DNA from: Candidatus Sulfotelmatobacter sp.
GTDB taxonomy: Bacteria > Acidobacteriota > Terriglobia > Terriglobales > Acidobacteriaceae
DNA length: 64,000 nt
Direction: 5' to 3'
Assembly: GCA_030041475.1 (NCBI GenBank)
Contig: JASHNU010000073.1
Location: forward strand, 186,001 to 250,000
This document shows positions 8,365 through 19,405 of this stretch, in pieces. Numbering within the stretch: the first letter of the stretch is position 1; every line of letters begins with the position of its first letter. The position numbers and the translations under genes were made by a program. The notes beneath the pieces were generated by a model. The model saw nothing but the letters and a program-made list of their open reading frames with translations. It made no database searches and had not been told where the DNA came from.

Positions 8365-10815
8365 ATGAAACGCATCAATAAAGTCGCCATCCTCGGCGCC
8401 GGAACCATGGGCGCCCGCATCGCCGCGCATTTTGCCAATGCTGGCGTTCCGAGCTACCTGCTCGATATCGTTCCTCCTGACGCGGACGCCCCCGCGCGCA
8501 ACAAAATTGCAGCTGCCGGCCTGGATGCCGCGAAAAAATCGAAACCGGCGGCGTTTATGGAACCGTCTCTCGCCCGCCTGGTCACCGTGGGTAATTTCGA
8601 GGACGATCTCAAGAGTCTTGCCGACGTCGATTGGATCATCGAGGCCGTGGTGGAGAATCTCGAGATCAAGCGCTCGCTGCTGCGCAAAGTGGAGGCCATT
8701 CGCAAGCCGGGGACCATCGTGACCACGAACACCAGCGGACTGCCGGTGGGCAAAATCGCGGAAGGATTCTCCGACGATTTCCGCTGGGCGTGGTTCGGCA
8801 CACACTTCTTTAATCCGCCGCGTTATATGCGCTTGTTGGAAATCATTCCGACGCCGGAAACTGATCACTCCGCCATTTTTGCCATCTCTCATTTCTGCGA
8901 CGTCCGCCTGGGCAAGGGTGTCGTCATCGCGAAAGACACGCCTAACTTCATTGGCAATCGCATTGGCACGTTCTCGGTCTTGAATGTCATCCGGCTGATG
9001 CAGGAAATGGGATTGACGATCGAGGAAGTCGACGCGCTGACGGGACAGGCCGTCGGGTGGCCAAAGTCGGCGACGTTCCGCACCATCGATCTGGTCGGGC
9101 TCGACATTCTGGGCCACGTAGTCGGCAACATGACGCAGAATGTGCATGACGAACGCGGCGATCTGCGGCTGCCGGATTTCTTCCATCAGATGCTGCAGAA
9201 GAAGTGGCTCGGCGATAAAACCAAGGGCGGATTCTACAAAAAGGCGAGGGGCGGCGACGGCAAGGAAGACGAGCGCCTCGCGCTCGACTGGAAGACGCTC
9301 GAATACCATCCGCGGCAGAAGCCGAAATTCGCCGCCCTCGACATGGCCAAGAACATTGAGGACACGGGAGCGCGCCTGCGAACATTACTAGGCATCGACG
9401 GCGCGCCGGCCAAAGGCGACAAGGCAGGAGCTTTTCTGTGGTCAGCGTTGTCAGATCTGTGGACTTACTCGGCCAATCGCCTGCCGGAGATTGCGGATTC
9501 CGTCGTCGAAATCGATCGCGCGATGCGCCTCGGCTTCAACTGGGAACTGGGTCCGTTTGAACTTTGGGATTCCGCCGGAGTCGAGGCCACGGTTGCGCGC
9601 ATGAAGAAGGAGGGCAAGCCGGTCGCCGCGAATGTCGAACGCTTGCTGGCTTCCGGGCAAAAGTCGTGGTATATCGACGATCCGAAGTCGCCCGCGGGGC
9701 GCAAGTATTGGGACTCAGGGACCGTGAGCTGGGAGCCAGTTCGAGTTCCAGCGGGGGTGTGGTCGGTCACGGTCGCGAAGAAATCCAACGGAGTGGTGAA
9801 GAAGAACTCGGGCGCCTCACTGGTCGATCTTGGCGATGGAGTGGCTTGCCTCGAATTCCACTCCAAAATGAACTCACTCGGTGCGGACATCATCAGCCTG
9901 ATTACACAGACACTCAAGCCCGGCGGACCGGGAGACAGCTTCGACGCTTTCGTGATCAGCAATGACGCTGCGAATTTCTCCGTCGGCGCGAATCTGATGC
10001 TGCTGCTGATGAGCGTGCAGGAAGAGGAGTGGGACGACGTCGACCTCGCCATCCGCCAGTTCCAGGGAATGACGCAGGCAATCAAGTTCTCTCCGAAACC
10101 CGTGGTGTCAGCGCCGTTCGGGCTGTGCCTGGGCGGCGGCACTGAGATTTCGTTGCACGCTGCGGCACGCCAGCCCCATGCCGAGCTTTATACAGGTCTG
10201 GTCGAGATCGGTGTGGGCCTGCTGCCCGGTGGCGGAGGCTGCAAGGAAATGCTGCTGCGTGCCGTGGATAGTGCCGCGGCTTCGCGAGGTGGAACTGCGG
10301 CCTTGAGCGGTTCTCAAAAAGACGCGTTGGCGGGATCGGTCGAAATGCTGGAAGCGATGAAAAAGGCGTTTGAGACCATCGCGACGGCAAAAGTGGCGAC
10401 CTCGGCGCATGAAGCCCGCGGCCTCGGTTTCCTCGCCGACTCCGACCGCATCACCATGAACCGCGAGCGCGTGCTCTCCGATGCGAAGGCGCGCGCTCTG
10501 GAACTGGTCCGCGCGGGCTACGAACCGCCGGTGCCGCGTACCGATATTCCAGCGCCGGGCGAAAGCTTGCTGGCAGCGCTCAAAATGGGCGTTTACCTTA
10601 TGCGGCAGGGCGACTACATCACCGACTATGAGGTGAAGCTGGGCGGAAAGATCGCGGAAGTGCTCTGCGGCGGACACGTCACCCCGGGCACAGCGGTCAG
10701 TGAGCAGTACATTCTTGACCTGGAACGCGAAGGGTTCAAGTCGCTGTGCGGCGAGAAGAAGACGCAGGAGAGAATTCAGTACACGCTGAAGACAGGCAAG
10801 ACGCTGAGAAATTAG
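8365..10815 (+). CDS. 3-hydroxyacyl-CoA dehydrogenase / enoyl-CoA hydratase fusion (FadB/FadJ-like)
   Basis: N-terminal Rossmann KVAILGAGTMGARIAAHFANAGVPSYLLDI; NFIGNRIGTF; C-terminal crotonase SVGANLMLLL..PVVSAPFGLCLGGGTEISLHA. Confidence 0.93.
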   Translation: MKRINKVAILGAGTMGARIAAHFANAGVPSYLLDIVPPDADAPARNKIAAAGLDAAKKSKPAAFMEPSLARLVTVGNFEDDLKSLADVDWIIEAVVENLEIKRSLLRKVEAIRKPGTIVTTNTSGLPVGKIAEGFSDDFRWAWFGTHFFNPPRYMRLLEIIPTPETDHSAIFAISHFCDVRLGKGVVIAKDTPNFIGNRIGTFSVLNVIRLMQEMGLTIEEVDALTGQAVGWPKSATFRTIDLVGLDILGHVVGNMTQNVHDERGDLRLPDFFHQMLQKKWLGDKTKGGFYKKARGGDGKEDERLALDWKTLEYHPRQKPKFAALDMAKNIEDTGARLRTLLGIDGAPAKGDKAGAFLWSALSDLWTYSANRLPEIADSVVEIDRAMRLGFNWELGPFELWDSAGVEATVARMKKEGKPVAANVERLLASGQKSWYIDDPKSPAGRKYWDSGTVSWEPVRVPAGVWSVTVAKKSNGVVKKNSGASLVDLGDGVACLEFHSKMNSLGADIISLITQTLKPGGPGDSFDAFVISNDAANFSVGANLMLLLMSVQEEEWDDVDLAIRQFQGMTQAIKFSPKPVVSAPFGLCLGGGTEISLHAAARQPHAELYTGLVEIGVGLLPGGGGCKEMLLRAVDSAAASRGGTAALSGSQKDALAGSVEMLEAMKKAFETIATAKVATSAHEARGLGFLADSDRITMNRERVLSDAKARALELVRAGYEPPVPRTDIPAPGESLLAALKMGVYLMRQGDYITDYEVKLGGKIAEVLCGGHVTPGTAVSEQYILDLEREGFKSLCGEKKTQERIQYTLKTGKTLRN

Positions 10816-10827
10816 GAGAGGTCACTC

Positions 10828-11400
10828 ATGCCAGTCTTGGAGGAAAGCTTTCTGCCGGTTCGATGGCTAATGTTCAAATTAATGATAGTTCTCGTCGGAT
10901 CGCTGGCCGCCATGGCGCAGACAAGCGCTCCCCCAAAGGAAGCGGCGCCCGATGTGCCCGATGCGATCGCGGTTCCTGCGGGCTTGACTCCGGTCCTGTT
11001 CGTGCACGCCAAGGGATCGCAGGTTTACGCCTGCCAGGCAGGCGCGGACGGCAAGTTCGCGTGGACACTAAAAGGCCCGGAGGCCGAGTTGCGTGACCGG
11101 AGCGACAAAGTAATCGGCCAGCACTCCGCCGGGCCGACATGGAAGCTAAAAGATGGCAGCGAAGTCACCGGCAAAGCCGCGGCGCACGTGGATTCGCTCG
11201 ACGCGGACTCGATTCCCTGGCTGCTGGTGAATGTGGTCAGCAATTCAGGAAAAGGACAGCTTGCGAAAGTAACCGCCATTCAACGAGTGCATACGCACGG
11301 GGGCAAGCCCGGCGGCGAGGCTTGCGACGAAGCCCACAAAGACGCGGAAACAAAGAGCAATTACACCGCCGATTATTTCTTCTTCGCACCGGCAAGGTAA
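10828..11400 (+). CDS. DUF3455 domain secreted protein
   Basis: AVPAGLTPVLFVHAKGSQVYACQ...FAWTLKGPEAELRD...HSAGPTWKLKDGSEVTGK...SIPWLLVN...IQRVHTHGG. Confidence 0.8.
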   Translation: MPVLEESFLPVRWLMFKLMIVLVGSLAAMAQTSAPPKEAAPDVPDAIAVPAGLTPVLFVHAKGSQVYACQAGADGKFAWTLKGPEAELRDRSDKVIGQHSAGPTWKLKDGSEVTGKAAAHVDSLDADSIPWLLVNVVSNSGKGQLAKVTAIQRVHTHGGKPGGEACDEAHKDAETKSNYTADYFFFAPAR

Positions 11401-11483
11401 CCGGGTGCTGAAGCGGAAAGGCGAGACAAAACATCGAATCGTAAGGACGTCGAATTGACAGTTCTGTTAAATGGAGAAATTCT

Positions 11484-12659
11484 ATGCGTGAAGTCGTGAT
11501 TGTTTCGTCGGTTCGGACGCCGGTGGGGCGCGCCTACAAAGGAACGCTCCGCGCTACGCGGCCGGATGAATTGGGCGCGGTTGCCATCAAGGGCGCGCTA
11601 GAGCGCGTGCCGAAGCTCGATCCCAGAGAAATCGAAGACGTGATTCTCGGCTGCGCCATGCCTGAGGCGGAGCAGGGGATGAACGTGGCCCGTATTGCCT
11701 CGTTGCGCGCGGGTTTGCCGGTAGAGGTTTCGGCGCTGACGATTAATCGATTTTGTTCCTCTGGATTGCAGGCGATTGCCATGGCGGCCGAGCGCATTAT
11801 GAGCGGCGGCGCGGACGTGATCGTCGCGGGCGGGACCGAGTCAATGACCATGATTCCGATGGGCGGCCACAAGATCTCGCCGAATCCGTGGCTGGTCGAT
11901 CATTATCCCGACGCATATCTTTCGATGGGACTGACCGCGGAGCGCGTGGCACAGCGCGCTGGAATTACGCGCCAAGCTGCGGATGAGTTCTCGCTGCGGA
12001 GCCATCAGAAAGCGCTGGCTGCGATCCAGGCCGGGAAGTTCGACGACGAAATCGTACCCGTTCCCGTGACTTTCAGCATGCCGAATGGCTCGAAGCCGAA
12101 GAAGCAGGAGATTCTGTTCAAGATCGATGAAGGGCCCCGCGCCGACACCTCGCTTGAAGCGCTGCTTTCTCTGAAGCCGGCATTCCATCTGAAAGGCACA
12201 GTGACTGCGGGTAATTCATCGCAGATGTCGGATGGCGCCGCGGCTGCGGTCGTGATGTCCGCAGAGCGGGCAAGAGCCCTCGGCATCAAGCCGCTGGCCC
12301 GCTACGTTGCATTTGCGACGGCCGGATACAAACCGGAAGAAATGGGACTGGGCCCGGTGTTCGCAATTCCGAAGGCCCTGAAAATCGCGGGGCTGAAACT
12401 TTCCGACATTGACGTGATCGAGCTAAACGAGGCGTTCGCGGCGCAGTCGCTGGCCGTGATAAAGGAAGCTGGGCTTGATCCGGAGAAGGTCAATCCCAAT
12501 GGCGGCGCGATCGCGCTGGGGCATCCGCTGGGATGCACGGGAGCCAAGCTCGCTGCGACCGTGATCCGCGAAATGAAGCGGCGCAAGGCCCGCTACGGCA
12601 TGGTGACCATGTGTGTAGGCGGAGGCATGGGCGCGGCAGGAATTTTCGAGAACGTTTAG
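11484..12659 (+). CDS. Acetyl-CoA C-acyltransferase (thiolase)
   Basis: [18 protein letters not shown] (active Cys), [32 protein letters not shown]. Confidence 0.95.
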   Translation: MREVVIVSSVRTPVGRAYKGTLRATRPDELGAVAIKGALERVPKLDPREIEDVILGCAMPEAEQGMNVARIASLRAGLPVEVSALTINRFCSSGLQAIAMAAERIMSGGADVIVAGGTESMTMIPMGGHKISPNPWLVDHYPDAYLSMGLTAERVAQRAGITRQAADEFSLRSHQKALAAIQAGKFDDEIVPVPVTFSMPNGSKPKKQEILFKIDEGPRADTSLEALLSLKPAFHLKGTVTAGNSSQMSDGAAAAVVMSAERARALGIKPLARYVAFATAGYKPEEMGLGPVFAIPKALKIAGLKLSDIDVIELNEAFAAQSLAVIKEAGLDPEKVNPNGGAIALGHPLGCTGAKLAATVIREMKRRKARYGMVTMCVGGGMGAAGIFENV

Positions 12660-12790
12660 CTCCACGTCCGACGAAACGCCCTTGAAACTCGGGATTTCCG
12701 GCCTATCATTCGCGTCGCGCCCGAATTAGAATTGCATAGGGTTCCCGCCGAGCCCTTAGGGTGGCCGGCGGTTCATACGTGAGGGACGTC

Positions 12791-14590
12791 ATGGCGACAA
12801 CCACTGCATTACCCAAGACCAAAATTGCCGGCGGCAGCTTTCTGTTGGAGTCGCGGCAGCCGGAAGAAGTGTTCACTCCTGAAGATTTCTCGGAGCAACA
12901 CCAGCTCATCGGCCAGACTGCGGAGGAGTTCGCGGTCAATGAAATTATTCCTAACATTGAGAAGATCGAGCACAAGGATTTCTCGGTAACGCGTGACCTG
13001 CTGAAGAAAGCGGGCGAACTCGGCCTGGCTGGAGTCGAAATTCCTGAGGCGTATGGCGGCCTCGAGATGGACAAGGTCACTGCCGCCGTCATTGCTGATC
13101 ACATTGCGAAATACGCCGGCTTTGCCACCAGCTGGGGCGCGCATAGCGGCATCGGGCTCTTGCCGATTGTTTATTTCGGCACGGAGGAACAGAAGCAGAA
13201 ATACTTGCCGCGCCTGGCCACCGGCGAGATGGTCGGTGCCTATGCGCTGTCGGAATCGACCTCCGGTTCGGACGCCATGAATATTCGCGCCCGCGCTGAG
13301 CTTTCGAAGGACGGCAAGCATTACATCCTGAACGGCGAGAAGATGTGGATCACCAACGCGGGATTCGCCGACTTGTTCACTGTGTTCGCGAAGATCGATG
13401 GTGAGAAGTTTTCGGCGTTTCTTATCGAGCGCGGCTTCCCTGGATTTTCGGTCGGTGCAGAAGAACACAAGATGGGGATCCGCGGATCCTCCACCTGTCC
13501 CATCATTCTGAATGACTGCAGGGTGCCGGCGGAAAATCTTCTGGGCGAAATCGGCAAGGGGCACCTCATCGCTTTTAACATTTTGAACATTGGGCGCTTC
13601 AAACTGGGCGCGATGTGCATCGGGGGCGGCCGTGTGTCGATGGAAAACGCCATTGCCTATGCCAAGCAGCGCAAGGCGTTCAACAAAGTCATCGCAGACT
13701 TCGGGCTGGTGCGGGAAAAGATCGCCAACATGGCGACTTTACTGTACGTCGGCGAATCGCTCGTCTATCGCACGGTGGCCATGATGGACACGGCTCTGGG
13801 CGAGGTCGACAAATCGGCATCCGATGCCGCCAAGCAAGCTCTGAAGGCGATTGAAGAGTATGCGGTCGAGTGCTCTATTCTGAAAGTCTGGGGCTCGGAG
13901 ATGATCGACTACATCGTCGACGAGACCATGCAGATTTATGCAGGTTACGGATTCGTCGAAGAGTATCCGGCGGAACGGGCATATCGCGATGCCCGCATTA
14001 ATCGCATTTTTGAAGGGACGAACGAGATCAACCGGCTCATCATCACCGGCTTTTTGCTGAAGCGGGCGATGACCGGCCAGTTACCGCTGATGCCGGCCAT
14101 CAAGAAACTCATGGACGAAGTGCTCTCCGGACCTTCAGCCGGAGAGGAACTGGAGGGCGCACTGGCAGAGGAGCGCAAGCTGGTAGCGCAAGCCAAGAAG
14201 CTGGGACTGTTTGCGGCAGGCGCAGCCACGCAGAAATACATGCAGGCGATCCAGGATCAGCAGGAAATCATGGGTGCAATTGCCGACATGACCATTGAGA
14301 CCTACGCCATGGAATCGGCCGTGCTGCGCGCGCAGAAAATCGCCGAGGCCAAGGGCGAAGCGGCCGCGGCCTTGCCAATTGCCATGACGCGCGTGTATCT
14401 GTCACAGGCAATCGAGAAAGTGGAGTCAGCAGCTCGGAAGGTCATAGCCGCAGTGGCGGACGGAGACATGTTGCGCACCCAGCTTGCCATCCTGCGGCGG
14501 CTCGCGAAGTATGAACCGTTCAACACGATCGAACTGCGCCAACAAGTCGCGCAGAAAATGATCGAGCGCGGCAAGTACACGCTGGCGTAA
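12791..14590 (+). CDS. Acyl-CoA dehydrogenase
   Basis: YALSESTSGSDAMNIRARAELSKDGKHYILNGEKMWITNAGFADLFTVFAK; IYAGYGFVEEYPAERAYRDARINRIFEGTNEINRLI; start likely ATG 12791. Confidence 0.94.
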   Translation: MATTTALPKTKIAGGSFLLESRQPEEVFTPEDFSEQHQLIGQTAEEFAVNEIIPNIEKIEHKDFSVTRDLLKKAGELGLAGVEIPEAYGGLEMDKVTAAVIADHIAKYAGFATSWGAHSGIGLLPIVYFGTEEQKQKYLPRLATGEMVGAYALSESTSGSDAMNIRARAELSKDGKHYILNGEKMWITNAGFADLFTVFAKIDGEKFSAFLIERGFPGFSVGAEEHKMGIRGSSTCPIILNDCRVPAENLLGEIGKGHLIAFNILNIGRFKLGAMCIGGGRVSMENAIAYAKQRKAFNKVIADFGLVREKIANMATLLYVGESLVYRTVAMMDTALGEVDKSASDAAKQALKAIEEYAVECSILKVWGSEMIDYIVDETMQIYAGYGFVEEYPAERAYRDARINRIFEGTNEINRLIITGFLLKRAMTGQLPLMPAIKKLMDEVLSGPSAGEELEGALAEERKLVAQAKKLGLFAAGAATQKYMQAIQDQQEIMGAIADMTIETYAMESAVLRAQKIAEAKGEAAAALPIAMTRVYLSQAIEKVESAARKVIAAVADGDMLRTQLAILRRLAKYEPFNTIELRQQVAQKMIERGKYTLA

Positions 14591-14658
14591 ACAGACCCGT
14601 ATAACACAGAGGACACAGAGGGGCACGGACTGATTCGGGTTGTTGGTGCTCCTCTGCG

Positions 14659-14928
14659 CTAACCAGAGGTCAGGGCCGCGTCCTTCTTCAGCCCTTCCAT
14701 TACGCTCTGGATCAGCTCTTTGGCGCCGGTCAGACTGTTCATGATGATTTGGATGTCCATGACTGGTTTGCCCGGCCAGCGCTGACTTTGGCAATAGACG
14801 CCGTGCTGGCCGACCAGGGCCATGGCGTCGGTGATCATGTCGAGTGTGACGGCCAGGCGGCCGCGAGGCACGCCCATCATGGTTTCGTAGCGCTCGAGTT
14901 CTTCCTGCTTTTCGTCGAATACGGGCAT
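14659..14928 (-). CDS. Small conserved hypothetical protein
   Basis: Start re-set to ATG at 14928 (MPVFDEKQEELERYETMMGVPRGRLAVTLDMITDAMALV...). Confidence 0.6.
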   Translation of the reverse strand: MPVFDEKQEELERYETMMGVPRGRLAVTLDMITDAMALVGQHGVYCQSQRWPGKPVMDIQIIMNSLTGAKELIQSVMEGLKKDAALTSG

Positions 14929-15033
14929 TGGAGGATTGTACCCGCCGCAACGCGGGGAGCATAATCGTCGCTGACAGAATCCTTCTTCAAACGTCAAAAG
15001 CTTCTTGAGGGCACGTCCTCAAAAGGAGAAACC

Positions 15034-15558
15034 ATGCAACAACGAATTACCATCTTCGCACTTTTCGCCCTCGTTTTCACTGCCGCTTCGTTCGCCCAGG
15101 GAAACCGGCCCAGCCCAGCTGCTTCGGCAACGTGCGATCTCGGCGGCGGCAAGACTGTTAAGACCGATTACTCCAGCCCGCGTATGAAGGGGCGAAAAAT
15201 CTTCGGCGACCTGGTGCCGCTGGGCCAGGTGTGGCGCACGGGCGCGAACGAGGCAACGACATTTGTCGCGAGCGCAGACCTTGTGGTCGGCGGCAAGACG
15301 GTTCCAGCGGGCAGCTACACGATTTTCACCATCCCGGCTGCGGACAAGTGGACACTGATCATCAACAAGAAGACGGGCGAGTGGGGAATCCCGTACAAGT
15401 ACGAGAGCGACGAGCTAGCTCGCGTGGACATGAAAGTCTCCAAGCTGCCTTCGCCGGTGGAGAATTTCACGATCGCCTATGACAAGGCGGGTAGTGGCTG
15501 TACGATGCGTCTGGAGTGGGAAACCACGCGAGCATCGGTGGACATCAGCCCTAAGTAA
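15034..15558 (+). CDS. DUF2911 domain secreted protein
   Basis: TDYSSPRMKGRKIFGDLVPLGQVWRTGANEATTFVASADLVVGGKTVPAGSYTIFTIP. Confidence 0.88.
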   Translation: MQQRITIFALFALVFTAASFAQGNRPSPAASATCDLGGGKTVKTDYSSPRMKGRKIFGDLVPLGQVWRTGANEATTFVASADLVVGGKTVPAGSYTIFTIPAADKWTLIINKKTGEWGIPYKYESDELARVDMKVSKLPSPVENFTIAYDKAGSGCTMRLEWETTRASVDISPK

Positions 15559-15705
15559 CGTTCGACGAAATTCACAATCGTCTGATTTCCTGATGGTGGG
15601 ATAAGCTGCCAGGAATGCGGCGCTCCAGTCACCATAAGAAATGTCCGTCATTCATTTTCGTGCAGGCGTACAATTTCCCCAACGGCATTCTCACGGGAGG
15701 TGTCC

Positions 15706-15870
15706 ATGCCCGTTTACGATTACGTCTGCCTCGATTGTCATAAGCCCTTCGAAGTAGTTCTAACCCTGACCGAACACGACAAGGACGCTCCAAAGTGCCC
15801 GCATTGTGGAAGTAAGAACGTGGAGCAGGAGGCCGCCGCCTTCTTTGCGGTGACTTCCAGAAAAAGCTAG
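15706..15870 (+). CDS. FmdB-type zinc-ribbon protein (54 aa)
   Basis: MPVYDYVCLDCHKPFEVVLTLTEHDKDAPKCPHCGSKNVEQEAAAFFAVTSRKS; two CX2C knuckles; below the size cut-off of the supplied ORF track. Confidence 0.85.
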   Translation: MPVYDYVCLDCHKPFEVVLTLTEHDKDAPKCPHCGSKNVEQEAAAFFAVTSRKS

Positions 15871-15910
15871 CGGGCTCAGGCGCCAGAGTCAGGCTGAACT
15901 TAGACCGCAC

Positions 15911-17773
15911 TTACCGCTTCTGTCGGCGAAGCGCTTCGATGGCTTGCTGCGCCTCGGTCAGATCGGGAGAGACTTCCAGCGCTTGCTGATAAGCACCGAG
16001 CGCATCCACAGGACGGCCAACCCGTTCCAATGTGCGGCCGAGTTCCAGGTACGCCTGCGCCGACGGCTGGATCGCGATTGAACGGCTCAGATTCGCGATC
16101 GCTTCCGGAAGATCGCCGCGTTTTTCGGCCAGCAATCCGAGCCCTAGCCAGGCATTGAACTGATTCTCATTCAGGCGCAGCGAGTGCATGAAATCGCCGT
16201 GTGCGGCCGCGTCTTCGCCAAGCTCTTCTTGCGCCGCGCCGAGATTGGCATAGATCTGCGCCAACAAGCCTGAGTCGGATGTAACAGCAATCGCGGCTTG
16301 ATATTGCTCAATCGCTTTGCGCATTTGATGGTGCGTCTGGAAATAGGCACCAAGGTTGGTATGGCTCATGGGATCGTTCGGGTTGATGCGCGACGCGGCC
16401 TCGAAATGAGCACGGGCCTCATCCTCTTTGCCTTCCAGAATCAGCGCGCCGCCGAGATTGTCTTCCGCAATGAAATTGTTCTGCGTCACGGCTAGAGCGT
16501 GTGACCAGAGAGCTTGGTTGTTCTGCCAGTAATCGATCTGGCGATGAGCAGCAAACGCCAGAGCGATCAACCACGCTGCAGCGGCTGCCGCTGGCCAGCC
16601 GCCGAGACCCGCCGCTTCCGCCAGGTCAGCGGCACCGAACGCGACCATGACAAAGATGCCGATCAGCGGAATGTAGGCATAACGGTCAGCCATGGCAGCG
16701 TCTCCCACCTGCACCAGTCCAATGACGGGAACGAGCGTTCCGAGGAACCACAGCCAACCGACGAGCAGATAGCGGCGGGTGCGGAACTTGATCGCGGCTG
16801 CGGTGATAATGATGAGGACGAGCACCGCGAGCGACACTTGCCACGCTGCGAGGGCCTTCCCGAAGTGCGGATATAAAGGGGCCAAGTGCGCGGGCCAAAT
16901 CATCTTCCACAGATACATCGCGTAGGCGAAGATCGCGTTGGCGATGCGCGCTCCGAAGGTGAATTGCTCGGTCGACCGCATCGCACCTCCGGTTCGCTGC
17001 GCGTGCAAAGTGATGACTGCACTCGCGGCCGACAACACCAGCAGGGGAACTTTTTCCAGAGCAAGCTTCGACCACGCCAATTGCGGCGAATCCGTTCCGC
17101 TGTTTCCACCATGTCCGATCGCGTGCGCGGTGCGAACCCGCATCAGCGGCCAGTAGTCCATCAGCAGCAAAACGAATGGCAGAGTGATCACCATCGGCTT
17201 GGAGGCGAGTCCAGCGGCGAACAAGGCGACGACCGCCAGATACCGCGTCCAATGCGGTTTTCGCACGAACCGGCCATAAGCCCAAAGCGCGAGGAGGAAA
17301 AAGAAGGCGCAGAGAACGTTCTTGCGCTCGGCAACCCAAGCAACCGACTCGACGTTGATGGGATGCACCGCGAACAACGCGGCAACAAATAGGCTCGGAC
17401 CAAGCCGGCGCGTCGACCCTACCAGTGTGAGAAAAAGCATAATCACATTGCCGACATGCAGCAGCATGCTGGTGAGATGGTGCCCCGCAGGATTCAAACG
17501 AAACAACGAAGCGTCGAGAGCGTGCGACATCCATGTCAAAGGATGCCAGTTGGCCTGCTCGGTTGACGTCAGCGCCCAAGCAACGGTGCCCGGCGTCAGT
17601 CCCTGGCGAACGTGCGGGTTCTCGGTGACGTAGCGGTCGTCGTCATAGTTGACGAACGGATGATGGGTGACCGGATTGTAGAGCGCGAGCGTGATCAGCG
17701 CGAGCAACAGACACACGAGCAGATTGCGTTTTTCCGGGGACGCGAACAAGCTCGCTGGTTCGTTTGCGGGCAA
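15911..17773 (-). CDS. Multi-spanning membrane protein with C-terminal TPR repeats (TMTC/GT-C-like)
   Basis: About 10 hydrophobic stretches, NYDDDRYVTENPHVRQGLT luminal motif, C-terminal AHFEAASRINPNDPMSHTNLGAYFQ... TPRs. Confidence 0.85.
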   Translation of the reverse strand: MPANEPASLFASPEKRNLLVCLLLALITLALYNPVTHHPFVNYDDDRYVTENPHVRQGLTPGTVAWALTSTEQANWHPLTWMSHALDASLFRLNPAGHHLTSMLLHVGNVIMLFLTLVGSTRRLGPSLFVAALFAVHPINVESVAWVAERKNVLCAFFFLLALWAYGRFVRKPHWTRYLAVVALFAAGLASKPMVITLPFVLLLMDYWPLMRVRTAHAIGHGGNSGTDSPQLAWSKLALEKVPLLVLSAASAVITLHAQRTGGAMRSTEQFTFGARIANAIFAYAMYLWKMIWPAHLAPLYPHFGKALAAWQVSLAVLVLIIITAAAIKFRTRRYLLVGWLWFLGTLVPVIGLVQVGDAAMADRYAYIPLIGIFVMVAFGAADLAEAAGLGGWPAAAAAAWLIALAFAAHRQIDYWQNNQALWSHALAVTQNNFIAEDNLGGALILEGKEDEARAHFEAASRINPNDPMSHTNLGAYFQTHHQMRKAIEQYQAAIAVTSDSGLLAQIYANLGAAQEELGEDAAAHGDFMHSLRLNENQFNAWLGLGLLAEKRGDLPEAIANLSRSIAIQPSAQAYLELGRTLERVGRPVDALGAYQQALEVSPDLTEAQQAIEALRRQKR

Positions 17774-17914
17774 TATCAGTAGTTAACCACAGAGAAGACG
17801 GAGGAACACAGGGGAGGAAACGGGAACGACAATTCGGGGCTTGCGATTTCAGATACGGATTGAAGACTTAGGACGTCGCGGGCAATTGTGCAATCTGAAA
17901 TCAAAACTCTGCAA

Positions 17915-19405
17915 TCAAGAAGCCGGTTTCCAGCGCAGCACAGGTTTGCGGGCGGCGGCGGTTTCGTCCAGCCGGGAAACACGCGTGGAGTGCGGCGCAT
18001 CGAGCACTGTCTGCGGATCTTCCTCGACTTCCTCGGCGATCGACTTCATCGCTTCGATAAACAGATCGAGTTCTTCCTTCGGTTCGCTCTCGGTCGGCTC
18101 GATCATCAACGCACCCGGCACGATCAAGGGAAACGCCGTCGTGTAAGGATGGAAACCGTAATCTATCAGGCGCTTGGCGATATCCATAGTGCGGACGCCT
18201 TTTTTCGCCTGCAACTTGTCGCTGAACACCACTTCGTGCATGGTGGGCGTGGAATACGGCAAATCGTAAGTGCCCTCGAGGCCTTTGCGAATGTAATTGG
18301 CATTCAGTACGGCGTCTTCAGTCGTCTGGCGCAGCCCGTCGGGGCCGTTTGCCTGGATGTAGGCCAGCGCCCGCACGAACATGCCAAAGTTGCCATAGAA
18401 CGCGCGCACGCGTCCGATCGATTGCGGACGGTTGTATTCGAAGGCGAGCGCGCCGTCGGCTCTCCTCACCACGACCGGTGTCGGAAGAAATGGCTCCAGA
18501 ATTTTCTTGATCGCGACTGGCCCTGACCCTGGGCCTCCTCCGCCGTGCGGTGTGGAAAACGTCTTGTGCAGGTTGAGGTGCATGACGTCGACGCCGAAAT
18601 CACCGGGGCGCGCTTTGCCCACGAGCGCGTTCATGTTAGCGCCATCCATGTAAAGCAGGCCGCCCTTGGCGTGCAAGATTTCGGAGATCTTGTGGATGTC
18701 CTGTTCGAACACACCCAAAGTGTTGGGATTGGTGAGCATGAGGGCCGCGACATCTTCGTTCATTTGCGCCTCGAGCGAGGCGATGTCGACCATCCCGCGC
18801 GAATCAGATTTCAGATTTTCGACCGCGTAGCTCACCATGGCGGCAGTGGCCGGATTCGTTCCATGGGCGGAGTCGGGGATCAGAATTTTCTTCCGCGCGT
18901 TGCCTTTGGATTGGTGATACGCGCGTACCATCAGAAGGCCAGTCATTTCGCCGTGTGCACCTGCGGCAGGCTGCAGCGTGATGGCGTCCATGCCGGTAAT
19001 CTCGATCAGGCATTCGCTCAGGGTTTTGATGATGCGCAGCGCACCCTGGGAAATTTCTTCCGGCTGGTAGGGATGCGCGTTGGCAATCCCCTCCACACGC
19101 GCGACCGCTTCGTTCACGCGCGGGTTGTATTTCATAGTGCAGGAGCCGAGCGGATACATGCCGAGATCGATGGCGTAGTTCCACGTCGAAAGCCGCGTGA
19201 AGTGGCGGATAATCTCGATCTCGCTCACTTCAGGCATGGCCCCCAGATCTCTTCTTTCCCAGGCCCCGAGCAGCTTTGTGGCATCCGCTGCGGGCACGTC
19301 GAGCGGCGGAAGCTTCCAGGCGGCTTTGCCGAGAGAGGACTTTTCGAAAATCAGGCCTTCGTTTTGACTGACGTGACGCGTGGCTTTACGGGTCATGTGC
19401 TTCAT
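17915..19405 (-). CDS. gcvPB: Glycine dehydrogenase (decarboxylating) subunit 2
   Basis: [47 protein letters not shown]. Confidence 0.96.
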   Translation of the reverse strand: MKHMTRKATRHVSQNEGLIFEKSSLGKAAWKLPPLDVPAADATKLLGAWERRDLGAMPEVSEIEIIRHFTRLSTWNYAIDLGMYPLGSCTMKYNPRVNEAVARVEGIANAHPYQPEEISQGALRIIKTLSECLIEITGMDAITLQPAAGAHGEMTGLLMVRAYHQSKGNARKKILIPDSAHGTNPATAAMVSYAVENLKSDSRGMVDIASLEAQMNEDVAALMLTNPNTLGVFEQDIHKISEILHAKGGLLYMDGANMNALVGKARPGDFGVDVMHLNLHKTFSTPHGGGGPGSGPVAIKKILEPFLPTPVVVRRADGALAFEYNRPQSIGRVRAFYGNFGMFVRALAYIQANGPDGLRQTTEDAVLNANYIRKGLEGTYDLPYSTPTMHEVVFSDKLQAKKGVRTMDIAKRLIDYGFHPYTTAFPLIVPGALMIEPTESEPKEELDLFIEAMKSIAEEVEEDPQTVLDAPHSTRVSRLDETAAARKPVLRWKPAS